Shown: in pieces, positions 55,264 to 64,000 of the stretch
Layout: every line of letters begins with the position of its first letter
How positions within the stretch are numbered: the first letter of the stretch is position 1
NCBI RefSeq assembly: GCF_023159225.1
Contig: NC_063168.1
Span: 52,555,398-52,619,397 of the forward strand
From: Perognathus longimembris pacificus
Taxonomy: Eukaryota; Chordata; Mammalia; Rodentia; Heteromyidae
Length of the DNA stretch: 64,000 nt
Direction of reading: 5' to 3'
Translations under genes and position numbers: made by a program
The notes under the pieces: model-generated
The model's database searches: none
The model's input: only the letters and a program-made list of their open reading frames with translations
Told to the model about the DNA's origin: nothing

Positions 55264-55519
55264 TGTTATGCCAAGTCGCGAAACGACCACCAAGAAGGCC
55301 ACCGAGACTTAGACATTCCGAAATGCAAAAGCAAGGCAAGACTTTATTCAAGCCGGGCCGCGGCCTAGGCCTTGTCCTACCCACCGACACAGCGGAGGTT
55401 AGGAGGAAGCCTCGAGCTGAAATTACACATGGCTTATAAAGGCAAAAAACAAAGTTACAGCCATCAGGTGTTCAAGCAAGCAAGATTAGGACACGGGTAC
55501 AAATCTGATTGGCTCAGGG
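55264..55519 (-). mobile_element. Truncated LTR of the same ERV family
   Basis: Starts TGTTATGCC, matches the family through the CCAAT box to 'ggctcaggg', then stops abruptly; the outer U3 is missing. Confidence 0.9.
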
Positions 55520-55680
55520 CTCAAGGCACTCAGCCCAGACAGGAAAGTCTATGAGATTCTTATTTCCAACTAACCACCAAAAAGCCAGAAGTGGTGTTGT
55601 GGCTCAAGTGGTAGTATACCAGCCTTTAGCAAAAAAGCTATGGAATAGCACCCAGGCCCTGAGTTCAAGTCCTAGTACTG
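55520..55680 (+). mobile_element. 7SL-head/Geo-tail SINE, 5'-truncated at the LTR junction
   Basis: Begins inside the head ('cagcccagacaggaaagtct') directly against the broken LTR, then linker and Geo tail. Confidence 0.82.
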
Positions 55681-55714
55681 GTGAGCACATGTTCTCTGTG
55701 TCTGTCTCTCTCTC

Positions 55715-55720
55715 TACACA

Positions 55721-55765
<45 letters not shown>
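55715..55765. repeat. (CA)n microsatellite
   Basis: About 24 CA units at the A-tail side of the preceding SINE. Confidence 0.95.
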
Positions 55766-55767
<2 letters not shown>

Positions 55768-55851
55768 TTTTGGTCCATAAAAAGAATTATTATTATAATT
55801 GACCAGTGTGAGGAAGTCATTTATGTTACATATACAATTTTCCCTCACAGG

Positions 55852-56055
55852 GCTGGCTGGGAATATGGCCTAGTGGCAAGAATGCTTGCCTCGTATACTT
55901 GAAGCCCTAGGTTCGATTCCTCAGCATCACATATATAGAAAAGGCCAGATGTGGCATTGTGGCTCAAGTTGGCAGAGTGCTCCCCTTGAGCAAAAAGATG
56001 TCAGGATCAGTGCTCAGGCCTTGAGTTCAAGCCCCAGGACTGGAAAAAAAAAATT
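55852..56055 (+). mobile_element. IDL-Geo SINE
   Basis: Complete, moderately diverged copy. Confidence 0.9.
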
Positions 56056-56500
56056 CCCTGACAGATTTTATTTAGTAAAATTTTCCTTCAATGAGTTTCT
56101 ATATTAGAAGTTTTTCCTTCAGAAAATTACTTAAACTTTCCTATAGAAATTAAAATTACATATCTTTCAATTGTGGTTTCTTCAAAGCAACAAAGCTTGC
56201 TAAAGTTGTATTACACATATGACTTAAAGGAATTCTATGAAAATGTTAGCATTGCTGATCGTTTCGGGACAAATCTTCTGCTAGATTTTGTAAGATAACA
56301 ATCTAGTACAGAATGACTTTGAGATATCCTCTTCTTATTTTAGCAAAACCACATTCTCCTTTGAGAAAGGTCAATCTAAGAGCAAGGGTATTACTTCTTT
56401 ACTGGTCTTTCTGTGTTACCTGATACAGGACATAGTATGAGCAAAGGAGACAATTGCTTTCGTTGAAAACTTTACAGTTCTATCTCAAAGTACTATTTTT
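56056..56500. other. No gene seen
   Basis: Unique AT-rich sequence. Confidence 0.5.
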
Positions 56501-56711
56501 TTTGGGGGGGGGGGGGGGCGGGCATTCCTGGGGCTTGGACTCAGGGCCTGAGCACTATCCCTGGCTTCTTTTTGCTCAAGGTTAGCACTCTGCCACTTGA
56601 GCCACAGCACTACTTCTGGACATTTTCTGTATATGTGGTGCTGGGGAATCGAACCCAGGGCTTCATATATATGAGGCAAGCACTCTTGCCACTAGGCCAT
56701 ATTCCCAGCCT
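56501..56711 (-). mobile_element. IDL-Geo SINE with T/G-run tail
   Basis: Reverse copy whose tail end is a T run plus about 13 G. TSD tctcaaagta. Confidence 0.92.
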
Positions 56712-57394
56712 CTCTCAAAGTATCTAAACTTCTGTACCAATGTTGCCTCCATTTATATGACTTACTGATGAGTTAGTGATAAACCTTATCAGTTTGAAAT
56801 TTTATTATTCTGAAATTTAATTTTAAAAATAATTTTCTTTGGAGAGTGATTTAAAGCATGGAAAGGTCTGGATGAAGGAAGGATCCTTAGATGGAAGATT
56901 GAAGGGGCAGGTAAGACCAGAGAACAGATATGAGAACAATGTGTACACCCTACAAGGTTATAGGATCTCAAGCTTATTCATGGCTACCAAGAATTGTTTT
57001 CCAAGTTTGAGGGAATTTCTCCAGGCCTGGAATGGGCTGGCTGCCATATTGGTTTCAACCTTGTGAGACCTAGAGCAGAAACTCCCGTTGAGTCTGCATA
57101 GGTTTCTGATGTTTAGAACTTGTTCTTCCACAGGAATTGGTAGATGAGGGTGTCAGCAAAGAAAATCTGCCTGCTGACTTCTCCCTTCTTTGAAGGGTTT
57201 GAGAGATTCACCAAATAAGATATGCCTCTTTTCTTCCCAACCTGAAATGTGAAGAGCAAAATACTGCAGACTTCACATTTAAAGAAATAGTCTCGTGACA
57301 GAAAAGATTGCAGGCTATCCTATCGATGGGCATTGCAAAGTGGCCTGCATGAGGCCTGGGTCATTTACTGCAGGTGGACATTAAATCTGGAGTT
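56712..57394. other. No gene seen
   Basis: Unique intergenic sequence. Confidence 0.5.
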
Positions 57395-57399
57395 TCTTT

Positions 57400-57819
57400 C
57401 TTTTTTTTTTTTTTTTTGGCCAGTCCTGGGGCTTAGTCTCAGGGTCTGAGCACTGTCCCTGGCTTCTTCCTGCTCAAGGCTAGCACTCTGCCACCTGAGC
57501 CACAGCGCCCCTTCTGGCCATTTTCCATATATGTGGTGCTGGGGAATTGAACTGAGAGCTTCATGTGTAGGAGGCAAGCGCTCTTGCCACTAGGCCATAT
57601 TCCCAGCCCCTAAACTTTTTTTTTTTTTGGCCCGTCCTGGGCCTTGGACTCAGGGCCTGAGCACTGTCCCTGGCTTCTTTTTGCTCAAGGCTAGCACCCT
57701 GCCACTTGAGCCACAGCGCCACTTCTGGCCATTTTCTATATATGTGGTGCTGGGGAATCGAACCTAGGGCTTCATGTATACGAGGTGAGCACTCTTGCCA
57801 CTAGGCCATATTCCCAGCA
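57400..57819 (-). mobile_element. Two tandem IDL-Geo SINEs
   Basis: Reverse copies at 57400-57611 and 57613-57819. The phrase aatctggagtttctt flanks the whole pair, so one inserted at the end of the other. Confidence 0.92.
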
Positions 57820-58221
57820 ATCTGGAGTTTCTTGTTAAAAAAAAAAAAAGTGACCATGCAGAGGAAAATGCAGAAGGCTCTGATTGCAGCCACCCAAGAT
57901 GTTGACATGCTTGGGGCATTTGTGGTGGGAATAAATCAATAAGATTTTGGAAGGATACAAGACATGGTTTCTTTCCTTCATTGTCACAAATAGAAGAGTA
58001 CACCTTCCTAAGGAGAAGGAAAACTCATGATGAACATAATGAACGTTTTCTACACCTTCACTTCTGTTCCTGCAGAATTGTTAAATAGCCCAGTCAATCA
58101 AGTCATTCAGACACTCAGCATCTTATAAAGAACTCGGATTTTCTTGCTTACTTTTGAGTCTTTGACAGATTTTTCTGACATCTAATCACAGGCTAGTCTT
58201 GTCAGTTTTCTTTTCTTTCTT
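57820..58221. other. No gene seen
   Basis: Unique sequence with an A run at 57838-57849. Confidence 0.5.
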
Positions 58222-58428
58222 TTATCTTTTTTTTTTTTTTTTTTGGCTGGTCATGAACTCAGCCCCTGGGCACTGTCCCTGAGTTTCTTTTGCTCAAGGC
58301 TAGCACTCTATCACTTGAGCCACAGTACCACTTCCGGCTTTTTTGTTTATGTGGAACTGAGGAATAGAACCCAGGACCTCATGCATTCTAGGTAAGCACT
58401 CTACCACTAAGCCATATTCCCAGTCCCG
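58222..58428 (-). mobile_element. IDL-Geo SINE
   Basis: Reverse copy flanked by TTTCTTTTC-rich duplications. Confidence 0.9.
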
Positions 58429-58447
58429 TTTCCTTTCCTTTCTTTCT

Positions 58448-58521
58448 TTTTTTAAAATTTAATTTATTTATTAATTGAACACAAATTTTTTTGATAAGGT
58501 GTTGTGCAAAAAGGGTGCTTT
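58448..58521 (-). mobile_element. Short LINE-like 3' end, same family as 3776 and 9303
   Basis: Reversed 'ttgcacaacaccttatca' plus 'aatttaattta' A-rich end matches the 3' terminus of the two longer copies. Confidence 0.65.
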
Positions 58522-58655
58522 TCTTTCTTAATAACATCATTAACACTTTTACTTATCCTGAAAGCAGAATTTTAATCCTGGGCTTCCATACATTAAGTTC
58601 AGCTACTTGCCTTTATATGCCAAATAGAGATATATAAATAATGAAGGTGAAAAGA

Positions 58656-58871
58656 AGGCTGGGCTGGGGATATAGCCTAGCGGCAAGAGTGCCTGCCTCG
58701 GATACACGAGGCCCTAGGTTCGATTCCCCAGCACCACATATACAGAAAACGGCCAGAAGCGGCGCTGTGGCTCAAGTGGCAGAGTGCTAGCCTTGAGCGG
58801 GAAGAAGCCAGGGACAGTGCTCAGGCCCTGAGTCCAAGGCCCAGGACTGGCAAAAAAAAAAAAAAAAAAAA
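58656..58871 (+). mobile_element. IDL-Geo SINE, young CpG-rich subfamily
   Basis: Shares 'cctcggatacacgaggccct', 'gaagcggcgctgtgg' and 'gagcgggaagaagcc' with the 16739 type. Short TSD aagaaggt(g). Confidence 0.94.
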
Positions 58872-59027
58872 AGAAGGTGATTGACTATATGACATGAAGA
58901 ATCACAGGAAAAGCATTTCAAATCATCTCCAGCCACTTTTAGGGGATAGGCATGAGCTTCAGGTTTAAATGGACAAAGAACTCAGGGTAGAAGAGAGAAG
59001 TATGTATAATTATTAAATAGGTTTGAG

Positions 59028-59220
59028 GCTGGGCATATGGCCTAATGGCAAGAGTGCTCACCTCGTATACATGAAGCCCTGGGCTCGATTCCCCAGCACC
59101 ACATATACAGAAAATGGCCAGAAGTGGTGCTGTGGCTCAAGTGGCAGAATGCTAGCCTTGAGCAAAAAGAAGCCAGGGACAGTGCTCAGGCCCTGAGTCC
59201 AAGCCCAAGACTGGCCAAAA

Positions 59221-59263
<43 letters not shown>

Positions 59264-59266
59264 ATA
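59028..59266 (+). mobile_element. IDL-Geo SINE with (AAAT)n tail
   Basis: Complete copy; tail is about 12 AAAT units. TSD aaataggtttg. Confidence 0.93.
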
Positions 59267-59464
59267 GGTTTGGTCAAAAGTTGGCCTAGTTGATCATGAT
59301 GGAAGGGTTTAAGAGAAGTTCTTATTGTTGTCATCACTTAAGGGGAGAAATTTTGGTCAGGATAAACAAGTCATGGTTGTCTGAAGGGTGATCTGTCCTG
59401 AGGAAGCCAGGTTGTTCACCTGTTTGCATTTCTATGTAGCTGTGATGACAGGTACCATCCCTAG

Positions 59465-59575
59465 TTATTGGTTGAGATGGAGTCTTGATAACTTTTTTCC
59501 CAGTCTGGTATTGGATCATGATATTCCCAAATTTCTACTTCCCTAATAGCTGGGATTACAGGCATGAATCATTTT
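59465..59575 (-). mobile_element. B1/FLAM-like monomer
   Basis: 'ttgagatggagtcttgataac ... cctaatagctgggattacaggcatgaatca'. Confidence 0.7.
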
Positions 59576-59880
59576 GCCCTCTGAAATATTTAAGTTGTAC
59601 AAAAAATACCTGTGTTACCTATTATGTTGAATTTTCATCTAGCTTCAGTAATAAGGCAACGAAAATAAAGTAAATGCTTGGCACCCATGGATATGTGGTT
59701 CCGAGGAGACCACCATCAGGAACACAACAGAAAAGTATTGAAGTATACATACATGTTTTAGGAATCTTCACAGGTAGCAGGCCCCTTATCTAATAACTGC
59801 CTAGAGGAGTGTGTCCTCCAGTTAAGTTTATGTTAGGTGGTTCACTGACCAAGTGTTTGATTAAATTAAAAGAAGCAACC

Positions 59881-60080
59881 AGGGCCAGGAGTTTGGCCTA
59901 GTGGTAGAGTGCTTGCCTAGCACGCATGAAGGCCTGGATTTGATTCCTCGGTACCACAGACACAAGAAAAAACAGAAATGGCACTGTGGCTCAAGTGGTA
60001 GAGTGCTAGTCTTGAGCAAATAGAAGCCAGGGACAGTGTTTAGGCCCTGAGTTCAAGCCCAGGACTGGCAAAAAGCAAAT
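59881..60080 (+). mobile_element. IDL-Geo SINE, older copy
   Basis: Complete but diverged; ID part still reads 'tagagtgcttgcctagcacgcatg'. Confidence 0.88.
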
Positions 60081-60283
60081 TAGTCAGATTCTGTCTACTA
60101 GAATTTGGAGTTGTGGCTAATTGGATTTAGACAAAAAAAATAAAATAAAATTTTCAGGCTTGGGAGCAACTGGTCAGGAACATATAGAGAGAAACAAAAT
60201 GTATACTTAGAACAAAGAAGAGAATGAAATGATAGGAGAAAACTATGCAGAGAAAGAGTCAAGAGACCAAGGAAGGAGGGAGG

Positions 60284-60284
<1 letters not shown>

Positions 60285-60333
<49 letters not shown>

Positions 60334-60358
60334 AGGGAGAGAGAGAGAGAGAGAGAGC
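60285..60358. repeat. (GA)n microsatellite
   Basis: About 37 dinucleotides with three GGGA interruptions. Confidence 0.96.
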
Positions 60359-60599
60359 ATGCACATGCACATATGAGCGAGATAGCACTTTAACCCTAGG
60401 AGTACAGGAGACAACATTCCTATACATAGGAATGTATACATGTATCTTCATACATAGGAATATATGAATTCTGGGCATACACACTGACTCTCACAGATTT
60501 CCATTTCCTGATTCTTGCTGCCTAGAGCTACTTCCTGAATAACCATCTCTGTGATCTTAAATGCCCTTTTTGTATAGGAAGTAGAGCTTTATTTAAAGT

Positions 60600-60800
60600 G
60601 GTTTTATACTACTGGCACTGGAAATATGATTCTAACAATCTGTTTACTAGCATGTGATCTTAGGCAGTTAACCTCCTATGATCACTGTTCTTATTTGTGC
60701 AAGTGGGTAGTGATAATATTATAGGCAGGGTTATTGTATGGATTACATGAATGAATATAAGCAAAAAGTTTAATGAAGAGCTTAGCATGTGGTATGTTCT
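60600..60800 (+). mobile_element. MIR element
   Basis: 'tgatcttaggcagttaacctcc', 'ataggcagggttattgtatgg' and 'agcttagcatgtggtatgttctcaat' in MIR order. Confidence 0.65.
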
Positions 60801-60948
60801 CAATATGCAAAATGCTTCTGTTGCTTGACAAAGGAAAAGGATGCCTAGGATTCCTGATGAAAGATAAGTGGAGGAATCCTCTGCTCAGTTGCTCAAGTGT
60901 CATGTAAAATAAATGCAGAACAGAGGAACAAAATCCTCAGAGTGAGTC

Positions 60949-61160
60949 TTTTTTTTTTTTTTTTTTTTGGCCAGTGCTAGGCCTTGGACTCAGGGCCTGA
61001 GCACTGTCCCTGGCTTCTTTTTGCTCAAGGCTAGCACTCTGCCACTTGAGCCACAGCGCTACTTCTGGCCATTTTCTATATATGTGGTGCTGGGGAATTG
61101 AACCCAGAGCTTCATGTATACAAGGCAAGTGCTCTTGCCACTAAGCCATATTCCCAGCCC
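60949..61160 (-). mobile_element. IDL-Geo SINE
   Basis: Complete reverse copy. TSD ctcagagtgagtctt, exact on both sides. Confidence 0.95.
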
Positions 61161-61243
61161 CTCAGAGTGAGTCTTGAAAAGACAGTTCCACAAGCCTATC
61201 AGTTTTCCAAGATTTAACATTGACCATTTAAAAAACTATCTTT

Positions 61244-61345
61244 TGAGCTAGGTACTGTGGCATACAACTGTAGTCCCAGCTATGTGCATAGCTGAGGCAA
61301 AAGAATATCAAGTTTCAGGTCCTTGTCTCAAAACAAACAAGCAAA
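61244..61345 (+). mobile_element. B1-like monomer
   Basis: 'gagctaggtactgtggcatac ... cccagctatgtgcatagctgaggc'. Confidence 0.7.
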
Positions 61346-62335
61346 ACATACATCTTTGGTATGAAATGTGATAGATAAGATATCCTTCAATGATTTAAAA
61401 GTATGGTCATGTAGAGTTGACAGTGTTCTACAGAGCTCTCCAGTGTGCTCAGCTCCTCAGGAGATTCAGTCAGAGAGTTGGGCCTTTGGGGGATGTAGTC
61501 CCTGGAGCTAGGCTGTGTATGACAACAATTTTCACCTTTTTCCTTGAAACATAAAAAATAATCAGACAACATTATATAATGACAACATCAATCAAAACAG
61601 CTCTGGAAAATTTATTCATAATTCTACCACCTAATAAGTGAATCCTTTAAAATTTCCCATATTTTCCCATACTCAGTCCATCTTTAGTAGTGATAGACAC
61701 ATCTCTTTATGTGACAAATCATCAATCCAAACGCAGGTTATTCTTGAGCTCTGGTGGGTGCTTGCATACATTTGGAGCATAGGGGCACATGAGATGTTTG
61801 ATTCATTGTCTTTACTTTTCCCCCCTAATATTTATGAGGTGGTAACAGCTTAAAAAAAAACATGATCTGTTCTAGATTATAATCTCTCAGGGGACACATG
61901 AGGATTTATTGCTATTGCATTCCTTGAAATAACTATGAAGTACTATTTTACATAAAGGCAATTTAAAACATTGAAAAGAAGTAATTTTGGAGCCTATCAA
62001 GATGAACATGTGCCTGCTAGGTGTAAGAAGAGAAAAAGAGCAGAATGGTGAACTCAATTGATCAACAGGTCTTATTTGGAATGAAAACCTGGGAAGACCA
62101 TTAAGTCTCCTTCAGCCAACTTGAAGAGAAAATGATGCACCTTCTTTGCAAGTAGGGTTCCTTTTCATCAGGCAGAAAGGTGAAGTTAGGATGGAGAGAT
62201 GTCAGAGGTGGTTTGTTTTGCATGGGGGCAGGGGAAAAGGCAGGATGGGAGCAGGGAAGGGGCTTTTTGTGCAAAGAAGGAGGCAGGAAAGAAATCTTAG
62301 CTTGAACCCACAGGATAGGGTTTTTTGTTGTTGTT
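61346..62335. other. No gene seen
   Basis: Unique intergenic sequence; the 62101-62394 ORFs on both strands lack family features. Confidence 0.5.
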
Positions 62336-62640
62336 GTTGTTTCTTTTTTTATTGTCAAACTGATATACAGAGCAGTTACAATTTCATACGTTAGGCTTTG
62401 GATACATTTCTTGTACTGTTTGCTACCTCCTCCCTCATTCCCCCTCCCTCTCCCCCTTTCCCTTTTCCCCCATGAGTTGTTCAGTTTATTTACACTAAAC
62501 AGTTTTGCAAGTATTGCTTTTGTAATCGTTTGTCTTTTTTACCCTGTGTCTCTCAATTTGGGTATTCCCTTTCAGTTTCTTAGTTCTAATACCTGTATAC
62601 ATGTGGCCAAAAGGGAACTCTAGTTCATTGTTGGTGGGAA
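62336..62640 (-). mobile_element. L1 3'UTR fragment
   Basis: Reversed poly-A, 'attgtcaaactgatatacag' terminus and C/T-rich UTR (G-rich on the L1 sense strand). Confidence 0.68.
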
Positions 62641-63085
62641 TGTAAACTGTTTGTTTTGTTTTTAAAATAGCATCTACATTCAGGTATTTTTTTTAAAGCC
62701 ACAGGGTGTGTTTGGGGAAGGGGGACAGGAAGAGGAGAGAAATGGGCAGCAAGGACAGATCTGGCATTTTTTCAGGATGTGGCTGTCAAGGTGGACATGC
62801 GTGTTTCTAGTTCCAATTATTTTACATCACTAGGGACTGAGATGAAGAGGAAAGAGGAAGGTTGCCTATTCCCCAGCTTCTCCCTGGCTTGGCCTGTGGT
62901 AGTCATGAATGAGAAGAGGGCTGGGAGAGAGGTGAGACATCACCTGACATCTTCTTCAGGTAACTCTCTGGAGTCCCTGTCCACATCTGTTGCCTCAGGC
63001 TTTCTGCTCTTCTCAGACATCAGAAAACAAACAGATTTTTGAGAAGCTCTCCCTAACTACTTGCTAGTGTTTCTGTAAGGAATAC
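62641..63085. other. No gene seen
   Basis: Unique sequence; the 87-codon ORF at 62779-63042 is unrecognised. Confidence 0.5.
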
Positions 63086-63164
63086 ATATATATGTATATA
63101 TATACATATATATCTGTATACATATATATGTATATATATATACACACACACATATATATATATA
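63085..63164. repeat. (TA)n/(CA)n low-complexity tract
   Basis: Alternating TATATG and ACACAC units at the tail side of a reverse SINE. Confidence 0.95.
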
Positions 63165-63357
63165 TTTTGCCAGTCCTAGAGCTTGGACTCAGGGCCTGAG
63201 CACTGTCCCTGGCTTCTTTTTGCTCAAGGCTAGCACTCTACCACTTGAGCCACAGCGCCACTTCTGGCCATTTGCTCTATATGTGGTGCTGGGGAATCGA
63301 ACCCAGGGCTTCATGTATAGGAGGCAAGCACTCTTGCCACTAGGCCATATTCCCAGC
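63165..63357 (-). mobile_element. IDL-Geo SINE
   Basis: Complete reverse copy. Confidence 0.92.
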
Positions 63358-63398
63358 CCTTCCATAAGGATTGTATGAGTTAGAAATATGTAAAAATT

Positions 63399-63491
63399 TC
63401 CCCTTCCTTCCTTCTTTCCTTCCTTCCTTTCTTCCTTCCCTCCTTCCTTATTCCTTCCTTCCTTCCTTCCTCCCTCCCTTCCTTCCTTCTC
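63399..63491. repeat. (TTCC)n microsatellite
   Basis: Imperfect TTCC/TCCC units. Confidence 0.95.
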
Positions 63492-63539
63492 TTAAATACA
63501 TTAGTTATAAATAGGCAGTTTTTAAAATTTGTTTTGTTT

Positions 63540-63733
63540 TTGTTGCCAGTCCTGGGGCGTGGACTCAGGGCCTAAGCACTGTCCCTGGCTTCTTTTTGCT
63601 CAAGGCTAGCACTCTGCCACTTGAGCCACAGTGCCACTTCTGGCTTTTATCTATATATGTGGTACTGAGGAATCGAACCCAGGGCTTCATGTATACGAGG
63701 TAAGCACTCTACCACTAGGCCATATTCTAAGCC
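63540..63733 (-). mobile_element. IDL-Geo SINE
   Basis: Complete reverse copy. TSD tataaataggca(g/a)tttt. Confidence 0.93.
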
Positions 63734-63823
63734 TATAAATAGGCAATTTTATTGTGACATTTCTACATGTATATAAATGTATTCCACTCAATCCCACCCC
63801 TCCATCACTCTTCTTCTTTTTGT

Positions 63824-64000
63824 TTTTTGTTTTGGCCAGTCCTGGGGCTTGAACTCAGGGCCTGAGTACTGTCCCTGGCTTCTGGCTTCCTTTTGCTCAA
63901 GGCTAGCACTCTACCACTTGAGCCACAGCGCCACTTCCAGCTTTTTCTATATATGTGGTGCTGACGAATCCAGGGCTTCATGTATGCAAAGCAAACACTC
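63824..64000 (-). mobile_element. IDL-Geo SINE, cut by window edge
   Basis: Reverse copy running off the right end. It has a small internal duplication 'ggcttctggcttcc' and a deletion in the ID part. Confidence 0.9.

Noticed and set aside
38400..64000. Search for a neighbouring gene (HNRNPLL is upstream of GALM in human as recalled)
   Set aside because: No exon-like conserved coding sequence was recognised; any neighbour probably lies beyond the right edge.
1..64000. Novel defence, toxin, phage or metabolic gene system
   Set aside because: The window is an ordinary mammalian locus with one conserved housekeeping gene and transposable elements; nothing supports such a system.

Overview
This window is mammalian nuclear DNA, most likely from a geomyoid rodent (kangaroo rat, pocket mouse or pocket gopher). 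The main clue is a very large number of dimeric SINEs with an ID/tRNA-like left half and a right half that matches the published description of the Geo monomer of IDL-Geo, a SINE reported only from Geomyoidea. That species call is an inference from recalled family knowledge; no database was searched. The window carries no bacterial, phage or CRISPR-like system.

One protein-coding gene is supported: the 5' part of GALM (galactose mutarotase, aldose 1-epimerase) on the minus strand. Coding exon 1 is at 37860-38049, exon 2 at 30309-30463, exon 3 at 25008-25214 and exon 4 at 19862-19943. All have canonical splice sites, and the joined frame is open for 211 codons plus one base. Catalytic-site residues Arg82, His107 and His176 are present in the same numbering as the human protein. 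The exons encoding the last ~130 residues were not found and probably lie to the left of base 1, so 1-19861 is read as intron 4. The promoter is around 38050-38400, with a GC box and a ZNF143-like element. The remaining ~25.6 kb to the right is upstream intergenic DNA with no recognisable gene.

The rest is mostly transposable elements in layers. Ancient: MIR, MaLR LTRs, Tigger/MER2-like DNA transposons, L1 3' ends and B1-like monomers. Middle-aged: many 7SL-head + Geo-tail dimers (B1-dID-like). Young: IDL-Geo copies, many with clear target-site duplications (TSDs) and often nested inside the 7SL-Geo dimers. Very young: a 2.5-kb gammaretrovirus-type (class I) endogenous retrovirus at 40382-42902, minus strand, with two 308-bp LTRs that read as identical. 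It has a tRNA-Pro primer-binding site, a polypurine tract and an AAAG TSD, but is mostly deleted inside. A solo LTR (54890-55225) and a truncated LTR (55264-55519) of the same family lie about 12 kb further right. A U6 snRNA pseudogene at 46058-46162 appears fused to an L1 tail.

Points most worth a second look: the young ERV that seems to carry an old SINE as part of its own body; the likely ID/tRNA origin of the Geo monomer; the U6-L1 chimera; the long (TTTC)n tract about 25 nt downstream of the GALM exon 4 splice donor; and AP-1/RFX motif clusters in otherwise repeat-free stretches.
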